A DNA stretch of 64,000 nt. Source: Mastacembelus armatus (taxonomy: Eukaryota > Chordata > Actinopteri > Synbranchiformes > Mastacembelidae). The notes beneath the pieces were generated by a model. It searched no databases and was not told where the DNA came from. It saw only the letters and a program-made list of their open reading frames with translations. The translations under genes and the position numbers were made by a program. This document shows positions 34,804 through 46,709 of the stretch, one piece after another; within the stretch, counting starts at the first letter, position 1; the number at the start of each line of letters is the position of its first letter. The stretch covers positions 5,019,450 to 5,083,449 of the forward strand of contig NC_046650.1 of assembly GCF_900324485.2 (NCBI RefSeq). Reading direction: 5' to 3'.

Positions 34804-36732
34804 TTACTGCCTTACACTGGAGTACACACAGTGACTTTGTGCGACGTCCCAATGTCTTGTTGATCTGTTGACCCGGTGTTCCAAGGCAGCGTAATGGAGA
34901 TTGTCTGAGTCTTGGTTACCCTGGTAATAAAAATCATTTAGACAGTCAATGAAGTCATCAGTCATCTAATACACACAGGTACTGAACACAGCAGCAGCAA
35001 CACCCGGACACAGGAATCCACAGTGATATAACAGTCACACTGATACAGCTTTATGCCTGATTAAAAGGCTCTTTCCAGCTACAGGAACATAATGATCCAT
35101 AACTAAACATGCAGCTCATATTGACATCACCATGTATTCAGTTTCAGTAACACACTTTATGCAGAATGTTCTTTTTGTGGACAAGACCTTACAGTTACTG
35201 TGTTCATTTCAGATTATATTGTAGAGGATTGCTGTTTTTCAAATACGTGTTGTTTTTTTGTTTCTATTCCTTATAATTTACAGGAGCAATAGTCATAGTC
35301 CCAGTTACAGTGGTGCAATACTCTAAAAATACTCACTTCTGCATTTAGAGCGGAGGCGGCCGAAGCTCTTACTTGACAGTCTGGTTGTGAAATGAGATCA
35401 GAAACACAGAACCCTATCACTTGTTTTGATTTTATGACCAGATATAATGTTCCCATTGTATGCAGATGTAGTTCAGTATAGTGGAATATATACCTTTTCT
35501 TTTGACACTTAAATCTATTATTAGTGGATTTATGTATTGATTTCAAATAGTCCTAAGGTTAATATTGAGAACATCAATACACACAAAAGTAATAAGTAGC
35601 GGTTAGCCTACCTGTACATTGGCAAGTGTTTCTGTTCAGTTTGTATATGGCATATGCCAGTAAAAGAGCCAGGATGGTGGTGCATATCAAAGCTCCACTG
35701 AAGAAGTACACCATGAAAAGAGAGTCTTCTTCTTCTGCTGATTCAGGTGATAGCAGGTATGACAGAGCTTTAGGATACTGAGCAAGGAATGATCATTACA
35801 GTATATAGTATAATACATACAAAACTTGTTGTAATGTTACTCACGCTCCAACCTTGTGTTGTTCCCAAACAGTACATGTCCACATGAGACAACAGCACAG
35901 TAGTAGGTCCCAGCATCAGACACATTCAGGCTGTTCATCGGCAGGTTGTAGACACAGGAGTGAGTTTGTGTCTCAGGTTTCCTCTCACACTGATCATTGC
36001 TGCCTCCATGGGTGTAAATGAGTCCTGGATGAGCTTGTCCAGAGTGTTTGAACCAGTAAACCCTGTGTTCTCCATCACAGGTCCCAGTGTGTACTGTACA
36101 GTCCAGAGTCACAGAGCCTCCTGGCTGGATGCTCTCAGATGCTGACTGATGCACCTGAGCTGGGATGTTCAAACCTGAGCCCTGCACGCTGACAACAGTG
36201 CCCTCCGCGAATTCAATCCTAAATAAATTGTTCCTTACACAGTAGTAAGTACCTGAGTCTGAACTTTGTACATTTGAGATCTTCAAATGATTTTTCCCAT
36301 CATTGGTTTCTAGTTCAAATCGTATATTATTCTGAAATTCATCCATCAAAATACCATTTTTGTCATGCTTATAGAATTTAGACACACGCTTTGGTTTCTG
36401 TCCAGGAGTTTGTTTATACCAGTAAAACATCACTGCTACACTATCAGCACAGGAACATTCCAAAGTCACGTCCTGACCAACCATCAGTGATATAAAATCT
36501 GAAGACGACGATAGTTTCTGAGCCGTGATGTCAGCTGAGGAGACAATAAAGAACAAAAATGTACAGGTAACTTTAGGACTTGAAGCATAATGGAACTTGA
36601 GAAACTGTCCAAAATACTGGCGGTAACATTTAGCAGGGAAGAATAAACAAAATGCTTTTAAAGAAGAGCCAGCTCACCCATTCTCCTCATGAGCAGACAT
36701 GTGACAAACAGAGCGACCGCTGGAGATGCCAT
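34804..36732 (-). CDS. nitr: NITR gene H, inhibitory-type receptor, chimera at the array edge
   Basis: Predicted 343-aa receptor. Exons are 36732-36678, 36534-35845, 35737-35612 (start 35734 also possible), 35380-35337 and 34920-34804. The leader (MASPAVALFVTCLLMRRM) and V domain are those of the I-K array, with an extra cysteine in LECSCADS. The I domain is the cluster type but ends FGNNTRLER, so the J-like glycine is replaced. The membrane exon has an acidic stalk (AEEEDS), then LFMVYFFSGALICTTILALL, and is not shared with I-K. The tail has LHYAAL and CVYSSV. Only AATAAG is seen close behind the stop, so poly(A) use is unclear. Confidence 0.9.
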
Positions 36733-36805
36733 TTTGTTGAAATTGCTGTGCTTAGCTGAGAGAATCTCTGTGCGTTCTCTCCTTTACAGAGACAAGACTG
36801 TGTTT

Positions 36806-36813
36806 GATTGGCC
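36806..36813 (-). promoter_or_regulatory. Inverted CCAAT box upstream of gene H
   Basis: GGCCAATC lies about 74 bp before the ATG of H; GGTCACATGATCAGGGCC follows further upstream in H to K. Confidence 0.6.
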
Positions 36814-37052
36814 AGTCTGAAATAACTCTGAATGGTCACATGATCAGGGCCTCCTACAGTGGTAATTTTAGTCTATGAGATGATTTGCACTTAAAGAAGT
36901 GAGATGGAAATAAAAAGATGGTTTCCTGAGTACATTTCATTGGGTTGTGTTAAGGAAGATGTGTAGAAAATTCATGCTAATCTCAATTCAGTGTATACAG
37001 GAGACCATGATCTGCTTCTGGAGATAGTGTTATTGAAGAGAGCCCTACCCTT

Positions 37053-37330
37053 TTAAAATGCATATTGATCTATGCAGTAATATGTAGCACAGTCTAAAAT
37101 GTAGAGATTATCAAGTGATTTTTATTGCCTCCTGTGTCTAGTGTAAAATGATAATGAATGATTTGAACTGAAAGAAAAGAGATTGTAAATGTTATGTTAG
37201 TAGTGCAGTCATCATAATTTGGACATTATGTGTGTACTAATATATTTATAACACACATCTTACCTAAACTATCCAGGAATAGACAAGTCAGATAGAAATT
37301 CCCAATTTGAATGATGCAAATCTCAGTAGA
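37053..37330 (-). pseudogene. NITR relic in array unit 1
   Basis: On the minus strand a leader-like stretch (GNFYLTCLFLDSL) ends at a GTAAG donor near 37263. After a short intron and a TTTCAG acceptor, only the end of a V domain follows (FTLDTGGNKNHL, then frames that spell YYC-like text near 37085). The leader lacks its ATG, most of V is deleted, and no I, TM or tail exon follows. It is a host gene remnant. Confidence 0.75.
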
Positions 37331-38024
37331 CTATGAAGGCTACTCTGCATTAGAGAAGAAAGCTCTGCCTGTTCAAACAGGTCTCTACTCTTGCATTCAT
37401 CTGTGCCATCAGGCTCTTTAATGTTCAGCTGACACAAATGCAGTCAAGGCTGATATTAATTTATACTGCCCTGTTTTTTTTTTTAATTAAAATAACTTTG
37501 GTGATGACCTGACTGTATTACAGGATCTGTATCTGACAGGATTTCACATTAATGGCGTGTTAAAGGGACATTCAGCTAATTTTTCAGCTTCCATGTTTTA
37601 GAAATGAGGAGAGTTGTCCATAGTATCCAAACAATCACCCACTGGTAACATTCTTGGCACTTATTGTCACTGTTGATGATTTGTGTATAGTTTGGTTTCC
37701 AGTGAGAGCACAACCAGTGTGTGGGACAACATGGGGCTGTAAGACAGGAAGAATTAACCAGGGTCAAAATGAAGAAGATGATATTGTGCTGCTGGGAACT
37801 ATCATCATGTCCATATTACTCTAACTATTTAAATCATATTTTATTGGTTGTGTTGAATTAGTACATGAGGCTGGTTCTGTTGCTGGTAGATGTAAAACCA
37901 GTGTGTTATGACAAATGTCTGATCGGTGTTTGACAGAAATTGTTTAGAAAAGTAGTGACTGAGCAGCTGAATATATTAGTTGTGTTAGTACTATAGTAGG
38001 TTAAAACAGTCAGGGCAGTACAGT

Positions 38025-38200
38025 TACTGTGCGGCAGCTGTGCATGAAAACACTGCAGAGATTTCCTGTTTAAACCCCACAGACAAAGGGAGCAGAGGGT
38101 TCTTAAGAAGTACATCACCGAAGTATAGTGAGAGCTAATGTATGACTGGTGACCACACAGTGGCTAAAAAAAGATCCTCATATTTCTGGGTCTGTGGTGT
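38025..38200. other. Conserved noncoding block downstream of gene I (array copies follow)
   Basis: Same block as 33058-33215, with array copies at about 42057-42232 and 46090-46265. It lies some 450-620 bp beyond the stop of I, J and K. Confidence 0.5.
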
Positions 38201-38644
38201 AATTTTACAGTAAACGACCTGTTTAGAAAAGTTGTGAGCTGCAGGCTTTTATTCTCTAACAGGTTAGTTTAACATATATATTTGAAGCGTCTCAGGTTGG
38301 CTGTTCATGTCGCCACAGCAAAGGCTAGTTTTACTGTTTCTCAGCATGTCACCACATCATGTTTGTATGTGACTGCTGAGAGGATTAATTGTCTCTGACT
38401 GAGAGAGTAACCACAAGTCAGAACCAAGTACTGTGTGTTGTGTGGAGGGGAAAGATACACAGGTTGTCAGTGGTGTAGATGTTTCAGTGAGAGTGGAAAT
38501 ATGGCACCTTCACAACACGCTGTATATCTCATCAAACAAACTTCACTTATATGACGCAGGAGAAAAGCTTTTATTTTTCTTCAAGACAAACATTTACATT
38601 CAACACATGGCAGTGAAATATGACAAAGTGAAACCTGTCCAGAG

Positions 38645-40764
38645 TTACTGCCTAACAGCAGAGTACACACATTCACTCCTGGTGTGGTCTCTCTGTCTTC
38701 TTGAGCTGCTGAGCTTATTCTCCCTCAATGCGGCGTAATGGAGGTTGTCTTCATCTCGGTAACTCTGCTAATGAAATGCAGCAGACTTGTAATATTAGTT
38801 GAAAACTACTGAAAACAGCGTTACTAACGACTGTACAGCGTAATGCAAATATCCATAAAATCAATGCAAAAATAACTTCCTTTGTGAAGATTAGGAAGTC
38901 TTTTTTGAGCCTGTGTCAGAAAGGTGTTAACTCTCCCATTGGGTGACAGCCTCACAGTCAGTGGTATGTATTAATGTATTTTTTGTACCAATGCTGCTCT
39001 TCAATGTTCACAATATGCTTTGCTTTTTAATGTAAACCATGTTATAATTGTAGTAGTGCAACATACCTCTGCGTTTGCAGCTGAGGCAACTGAAGATCTT
39101 GCTTGAGAGTCTAATTGTGTTAGAAAACAACATATTTATTCATAATGCAACATTTTTAGGTTGGAAAATTCTTATTAACATAGTTGGATCCTTTATACCG
39201 AAAAAAATTGTGGCATTAAAGGGAATTTGCTTAAACATATCACATTTATTTGACAACTTTAACATTAACACTTGATTTGGTTTCCTGAATGATGCTGCTG
39301 TTGCAGTATTCATCCTTCTAAGAACAAAAGGCCAGTGTTGACACATGAACTCAGTTTCTTCTTTACCACATTTCAATGTCAGATATATTCATCCATCCAT
39401 TATCATCAGATACGCTCACAGACTTTATTGCAGATTTGCAGACTTTATTCCTAACCAAGGTCACAGAGATCTGCTGGAGCCTATCCCAGGTCTCATTGGG
39501 TGGAAGGCAGGGGTACACCCTGGACAGGTCACCAGTCCATCACAGGGCCACATAGAGACAAACAACCTCACACACTCGTATTTATCAGATATATTTAATA
39601 CTGAAATAGCAAAATAATGAAAGACACTTTAGCCCACCTGTGCATTGGCAGCTGTTTTTCTTGTATTTTCTGTATGCTGTGAAAGCCAGGACAACAACCA
39701 CGATGGTGGTGAATACCAAAGCTCCACTCAAAAAATACACCAAGACAAATGAATCCACATCATCTGCATAGACACAGGCATTAAGATACATTGCATATTT
39801 TTTTCTTTAAAGTATATGACAAGTATTCAGCATTATTGAATAAATGAGGCAAAATTTGAAGGTTACTCACACTCAAAGTCCAACTCAGTCCCATTTCCAA
39901 ACAGCATGTGTCCACATGAGGCAACAGCACAGTAGTAGGTCCCAGCATCAGACACATTCAGGCTGTTCATCGGCAGGTTGTAGACACAGGAGTGAGTTTG
40001 TGTCTCAGGTTTCCTCTCACACTGATCATTGCTGCCTCCATGGGTGTAAATGAGTCCTGGATGAGCTTGTCCAGAGTGTTTGAACCAGTAAACCCTGTGT
40101 TCTCCATCACAGGTCCCAGTGTGTACTGTACAGTCCAGAGTCACAGAGCCTCCTGGCTGGATGCTCTCAGATGCTGACTGATGCACCTGAGCTTGAACGT
40201 TGAAATCTGAGCTCTCTACATTGACAATAATGTTCTCTAGAAATTCAAACACGTATGCATAGCCACTTATACAGTAGTAAGTACCTGAGTCTGAACTTTG
40301 TACATTTGAGATGTTCAAATGGTTTTTCTCATTATTGGTTTCTAGTTTAAATCGTATATTATTCTGAAATTCGTCCATCAAAACACCATTTTTGTCATGC
40401 TTATAGAATTTAGACACACACTGTGGTTTCTGTCCAGGAGTTTGTTTATACCAGTAAAACATCACTGCTACACTATCAGCACAGGAACATTCCAAAGTCA
40501 CGTCCTGACCAACCATCAGTGATATAAAATCTGAAGACGACGATAGTTTCTGAGCCGTGATGTCAGCTGAGGAGACAATAAAGAACAAAAATGTACAGGT
40601 AACTTTAGGACTTGAAGCATAATGGAACTTGAAAAACTGTCCAAAATACTGGCGGCAACATTTAGCAGGGAAGAATAAACAAAATGCTTTTAAAGAAGAT
40701 CCAGCTCACCCATTCTCCTCATGAGCAGACATGTGACAAACAGAGCGACCGCTGGAGATGCCAT
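38645..40764 (-). CDS. nitr: NITR gene I, inhibitory-type receptor (array unit)
   Basis: Predicted 346-aa receptor. Exons are 40764-40710, 40566-39871, 39763-39638, 39110-39067 and 38764-38645. The V domain has LECSCADS, FYWYKQTPGQKPQC and DSGTYYC, so it carries two cysteines beyond the usual pair. Its end is FLENIIVNVESSDFNVQAQ, not the common FAEGT form. The I domain is the cluster type (FGNGTELDFE). The membrane exon is FVLVYFLSGALVFTTIVVVV, and the tail has LHYAAL and CVYSAV. AATAAA lies at 38575-38570. A SINE tail sits in the intron before the membrane exon. Confidence 0.92.
39390..39580 (-). mobile_element. 5'-truncated SINE in an intron of gene I
   Basis: CCATCCATT on the left and GGTACACCCTGGACAGGTCA match the SINE 3' half in reverse orientation. 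The insertion lies between the membrane exon and the first tail exon. The same copy is at about 43423-43613 (J) and 47456-47646 (K), so it came before the array expanded. Confidence 0.75.
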
Positions 40765-40837
40765 TTTGTTGAAATTGCTGTGCTTAGCTGAGAGAATCTC
40801 TGTGCGTTCTCTCCTTTACAGAGACAAGACTGTGTTT

Positions 40838-40845
40838 GATTGGCC
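40838..40845 (-). promoter_or_regulatory. Inverted CCAAT box upstream of gene I
   Basis: GGCCAATC, 74 bp before the ATG, in the array promoter. Confidence 0.6.
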
Positions 40846-41084
40846 AGTCTGAAATAACTCTGAATGGTCACATGATCAGGGCCTCCTACAGTGGTAATTT
40901 TAGTCTATGAGATGATTTGCACTTAAAGAAGTGAGATGGAAATAAAAAGATGGTTTCCTGAGTACATTTCATTGGGTTGTGTTAAGGAAGATGTGTAGAA
41001 AATTCATGCTAATCTCAATTCAGTGTATACAGGAGACCATGATCTGCTTCTGGAGATAGTGTTATTGAAGAGAGCCCTACCCTT

Positions 41085-41362
41085 TTAAAATGCATATTGA
41101 TCTATGCAGTAATATGTAGCATAGTCTAAAATGTAGAGATTATCAAGTGATTTTTATTGCCTCCTGTGTCTAGTGTAAAATGATAATGAATGATTTGAAC
41201 TGAAAGAAAAGAGATTGTAAATGTTATGTTAGTAGTGCAGTCATCATAATTTGGACATTATGTGTGTACTAATATATTTATAACACACATCTTACCTAAA
41301 CTATTCAGGAATAGACAAGTCAGATAGAAATTCCCAATTTGAATGATGCAAATCTCAGTAGA
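41085..41362 (-). pseudogene. NITR relic in array unit 2
   Basis: Copy of the relic at 37053-37330 with a few private substitutions (for example CTATTCAGG for CTATCCAGG), which separate it from units 1 and 3. Confidence 0.75.
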
Positions 41363-42676
41363 CTATGAAGGCTACTCTGCATTAGAGAAGAAAGCTCTGC
41401 CTGTTCAAACAGGTCTCTACTCTTGCATTCATCTGTGCCATCAGGCTCTTTAATGTTCAGCTGACACAAATGCAGTCAAGGCTGATATTAATTTATACTG
41501 TCCTGTTTTTTTTTTTATTTAAAATAACTTTGGTGATGACCTGACTGCATTACAGGATCTGTATCTGACAGGATTTCACATTAATGGCGTGTTAAAGGGA
41601 CATTCAGCTAATTTTTCAGCTTCCATGTTTTAGAAATGAGGAGAGTTGTCCATAGTATCCAAACAATCACCCACTGGTAACATTCTTGGCACTTATTGTC
41701 ACTGTTGATGATTTGTGTATAGTTTGGTTTCCAGTGAGAGCACAACCAGTGTGTGGGACAACATGGGGCTGTAAGACAGAAAGAAATAACCAGGGTCAAA
41801 AGGAAGAAGATGATATTGTGCTGCTGGGAACTATCATTATGTCCATATTACTCTAACTATTTAAATCATATTTTATTGGTTGTGTTGAATTAGTACATGA
41901 GGCTGGTTCTGTTGCTGGTAGATGTAAAACCAGTGTGTTATGACAAATGTCTGATCGGTGTTTGACAGAAATTGTTTAGAAAAGTAGTGACTGAGCAGCT
42001 GAATATATTAGTTGTGTTAGTACTATAGTAGGTTAAAACAGTCAGGGCAGTACAGTTACTGTGCGGCAGCTGTGCATGAAAACACTGCAGAGATTTCCTG
42101 TTTAAACCCCACAGACAAAGGGAGCAGAGGGTTCTTAAGAAGTACATCACCGAAGTATAGTGAGAGCTAATGTATGACTGGTGACCACACAGTGGCTAAA
42201 AAAAGATCCTCATATTTCTGGGTCTGTGGTGTAATTTTACAGTAAACGACCTGTTTAGAAAAGTTGTGAGCTGCAGGCTTTTATTCTCTAACAGGTTAGT
42301 TTAACATATATATTTGAAGCGTCTCAGGTTGGCTGTTCATGTCGCCACAGCAAAGGCTAGTTTTACTGTTTCTCAGCATGTCACCACATCATGTTTGTAT
42401 GTGACTGCTGAGAGGATTAATTGTCTCTGACTGAGAGAGTAACCACAAGTCAGAACCAAGTACTGTGTGTTGTGTGGAGGGGAAAGATACACAGGTTGTC
42501 AGTGGTGTAGATGTTTCAGTGAGAGTGGAAATATGGCACCTTCACAACACGCTGTATATCTCATCAAACAAACTTCACTTATATGACGCAGGAGAAAAGC
42601 TTTTATTTTTCTTCAAGACAAACATTTACATTCAACACATGGCAGTGAAATATGACAAAGTGAAACCTGTCCAGAG

Positions 42677-44797
42677 TTACTGCCTAACAGCAGAGTACAC
42701 ACATTCACTCCTGGTGTGGTCTCTCTGTCTTCTTGAGCTGCTGAGCTTATTCTCCCTCAATGCGGCGTAATGGAGGTTGTCTTCATCTCGGTAACTCTGC
42801 TAATGAAATGCAGCAGACTTGTAATATTAGTTGAAAACTACTGAAAACAGCGTTACTAACGACTGTACAGCGTAATGCAAATATCCATAAAATCAATGCA
42901 AAAATAACTTCCTTTGTGAAGATTAGGAAGTCTTTTTTGAGCCTGTGTCAGAAAGGTGTTAACTCTCCCATTGGGTGACAGCCTCACAGTCAGTGGTATG
43001 TATTAATGTATTTTTTGTACCAATGCTGCTCTTCAATGTTCACAATATGCTTTGCTTTTTAATGTAAACCATGTTATAATTGTAGTAGTGCAACATACCT
43101 CTGCGTTTGCAGCTGAGGCAACTGAAGATCTTGCTTGAGAGTCTAATTGTGTTAGAAAACAACATATTTATTCATAATGCAACATTTTTAGGTTGGAAAA
43201 TTCTTATTAACATAGTTGGATCCTTTATACCGAAAAAAAATTGTGGCATTAAAGGGAATTTGCTTAAACATATCACATTTATTTGACAACTTTAACATTA
43301 ACACTTGATTTGGTTTCCTGAATGATGCTGCTGTTGCAGTATTCATCCTTCTAAGAACAAAAGGCCAGTGTTGACACATGAACTCAGTTTCTTCTTTACC
43401 ACATTTCAATGTCAGATATATTCATCCATCCATTATCATCAGATACGCTCACAGACTTTATTGCAGATTTGCAGACTTTATTCCTAACCAAGGTCACAGA
43501 GATCTGCTGGAGCCTATCCCAGGTCTCATTGGGTGGAAGGCAGGGGTACACCCTGGACAGGTCACCAGTCCATCACAGGGCCACATAGAGACAAACAACC
43601 TCACACACTCGTATTTATCAGATATATTTAATACTGAAATAGCAAAATAATGAAAGACACTTTAGCCCACCTGTGCATTGGCAGCTGTTTTTCTTGTATT
43701 TTCTGTATGCTGTGAAAGCCAGGACAACAACCACGATGGTGGTGAATACCAAAGCGCCACTCAAAAAATACACCAAGACAAATGAATCCACATCATCTGC
43801 ATAGACACAGGCATTAAGATACATTGCATATTTTTTTCTTTAAAGTATATGACAAGTATTCAGCATTATTGAATAAATGAGGCAAATTTTGAAGGTTACT
43901 CACACTCAAAGTCCAACTCAGTCCCATTTCCAAACAGCATGTGTCCACATGAGGCAACAGCACAGTAGTAGGTCCCAGCATCAGACACATTCAGGCTGTT
44001 CATCGGCAGGTTGTAGACACAGGAGTGAGTTTGTGTCTCAGGTTTCCTCTCACACTGATCATTGCTGCCTCCATGGGTGTAAATGAGTCCTGGATGAGCT
44101 TGTCCAGAGTGTTTGAACCAGTAAACCCTGTGTTCTCCATCACAGGTCCCAGTGTGTACTGTACAGTTCAGAGTCACAGAGCCTCCTGGCTGGATGCTCT
44201 CAGATGCTGACTGATGCACCTGAGCTGGGATGTTCGAACCTGAGCCCTGCACGCTGACAACAGTGCTCTCTGCAAATTCAAACCTCAATAAATTGCTCCT
44301 TACACAGTAGTAAATACCTGAGTCTGAACTTTGTACATTTGAGATCTTCAAATTATTTTTCCCATCATTGGTTTCTAGTTCAAATCGTATATTATTCTGA
44401 AATTCATCCATCAAAACACCGTTTTTGTGATGCTTATAGAATTTAGACACACACTGTGGTTTCTGTCCAGGAGTTTGTTTATACCAGTAAAACATCACTG
44501 CTACACTATCAGCACAGGAACATTCCAAAGTCACGTCCTGACCAACCATCAGTGATATAAAATCTGAGGACGACGATAGTTTCTGAGCCGTGATGTCAGC
44601 TGAGGAGACAATAAAGAACAAAAATGTACAGGTAACTTTAGGACTTGAAGCATAATGGAACTTGAGAAACTGTCCAAAATACTGGCGGTAACATTTAGCA
44701 GGGAAGAATAAACAAAATGCTTTTAAAGAAGAGCCAGCTCACCCATTCTCCTCATGAGCAGACATGTGACAAACAGAGCGACCGCTGGAGATGCCAT
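42677..44797 (-). CDS. nitr: NITR gene J, inhibitory-type receptor (array unit)
   Basis: Predicted 346-aa receptor. Exons are 44797-44743, 44599-43904, 43796-43671, 43142-43099 and 42796-42677. It matches gene I except at the 3' end of the V region: CDR3-like YYCVRSNLLRFEF then AESTVVSVQGSGSNIPAQ, which resembles H, and SGSNIPAQ with LNCTVHT as in D. The V domain keeps the extra cysteines of ECSC and KPQC. The tail has LHYAAL and CVYSAV. AATAAA lies at 42607-42602. Confidence 0.92.
43423..43613 (-). mobile_element. 5'-truncated SINE in an intron of gene J
   Basis: Array copy of the insertion at 39390-39580. Confidence 0.75.
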
Positions 44798-44870
44798 TTT
44801 GTTGAAATTGCTGTGCTTAGCTGAGAGAATCTCTGTGCGTTCTCTCCTTTACAGAGACAAGACTGTGTTT

Positions 44871-44878
44871 GATTGGCC
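44871..44878 (-). promoter_or_regulatory. Inverted CCAAT box upstream of gene J
   Basis: GGCCAATC, 74 bp before the ATG, in the array promoter. Confidence 0.6.
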
Positions 44879-45117
44879 AGTCTGAAATAACTCTGAATGG
44901 TCACATGATCAGGGCCTCCTACAGTGGTAATTTTAGTCTATGAGATGATTTGCACTTAAAGAAGTGAGATGGAAATAAAAAGATGGTTTCCTGAGTACAT
45001 TTCATTGGGTTGTGTTAAGGAAGATGTGTAGAAAATTCATGCTAATCTCAATTCAGTGTATACAGGAGACCATGATCTGCTTCTGGAGATAGTGTTATTG
45101 AAGAGAGCCCTACCCTT

Positions 45118-45395
45118 TTAAAATGCATATTGATCTATGCAGTAATATGTAGCACAGTCTAAAATGTAGAGATTATCAAGTGATTTTTATTGCCTCCTGT
45201 TTCTAGTGTAAAATGATAATGAATGATTTGAACTGAAAGAAAAGAGATTGTAAATGTTTTGTTATTAGTGCAGTCATCATAATTTGGACATTATGTGTGT
45301 ACTAATATATTTATAACACACATCTTACCTAAACTATCCAGGAATAGACAAGTCAGATAGAAATTCCCAATTTGAATGATGCAAATCTCAGTAGA
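45118..45395 (-). pseudogene. NITR relic in array unit 3
   Basis: Copy of the relic at 37053-37330. It agrees with unit 1 and not unit 2 at several sites (CACAGTCT, CTATCCAGG). Confidence 0.75.
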
Positions 45396-46709
45396 CTATG
45401 AAGGCTACTCTGCATTAGAGAAGAAAGCTCTGCCTGTTCAAACAGGTCTCTACTCTTGCATTCATCTGTGCCATCAGGCTCTTTAATGTTCAGCTGACAC
45501 AAATGCAGTCAAGGCTGATATTAATTTATACTGCCCTGTTTTTTTTTTTAATTAAAATAACTTTGGTGATGACCTGACTGTATTACAGGATCTGTATCTG
45601 ACAGGATTTCACATTAATGGCGTGTTAAAGGGACATTCAGCTAATTTTTCAGCTTCCATGTTTTAGAAATGAGGAGAGTTGTCCATAGTATCCAAACAAT
45701 CACCCACTGGTAACATTCTTGGCACTTATTGTCACTGTTGATGATTTGTGTATAGTTTGGTTTCCAGTGAGAGCACAACCAGTGTGTGGGACAACATGGG
45801 GCTGTAAGACAGAAAGAAATAACCAGGGTCAAAAGGAAGAAGATGATATTGTGCTGCTGGGAACTATCATCATGTCCATATTACTCTAACTATTTAAATC
45901 ATATTTTATTGGTTGTGTTGAATTAGTACATGAGGCTGGTTCTGTTGCTGGTAGATGTAAAACCAGTGTGTTATGACAAATGTCTGATCGGTGTTTGACA
46001 GAAATTGTTTAGAAAAGTAGTGACTGAGCAGCTGAATATATTAGTTGTGTTAGTACTATAGTAGGTTAAAACAGTCAGGGCAGTACAGTTACTGTGCGGC
46101 AGCTGTGCATGAAAACACTGCAGAGATTTCCTGTTTAAACCCCACAGACAAAGGGAGCAGAGGGTTCTTAAGAAGTACATCACCGAAGTATAGTGAGAGC
46201 TAATGTATGACTGGTGACCACACAGTGGCTAAAAAAAGATCCTCATATTTCTGGGTCTGTGGTGTAATTTTACAGTAAACGACCTGTTTAGAAAAGTTGT
46301 GAGCTGCAGGCTTTTATTCTCTAACAGGTTAGTTTAACATATATATTTGAAGCGTCTCAGGTTGGCTGTTCATGTCGCCACAGCAAAGGCTAGTTTTACT
46401 GTTTCTCAGCATGTCACCACATCATGTTTGTATGTGACTGCTGAGAGGATTAATTGTCTCTGACTGAGAGAGTAACCACAAGTCAGAACCAAGTACTGTG
46501 TGTTGTGTGGAGGGGAAAGATACACAGGTTGTCAGTGGTGTAGATGTTTCAGTGAGAGTGGAAATATGGCACCTTCACAACACGCTGTATATCTCATCAA
46601 ACAAACTTCACTTATATGACGCAGGAGAAAAGCTTTTATTTTTCTTCAAGACAAACATTTACATTCAACACATGGCAGTGAAATATGACAAAGTGAAACC
46701 TGTCCAGAG

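Noticed and set aside
33032-38118. Similar short minus-strand frames (NRKSVQCF / NRKSLQCF) as a conserved small gene
   Set aside because: They fall in the shared noncoding block; the similarity is explained at DNA level and the frames differ in length and start.
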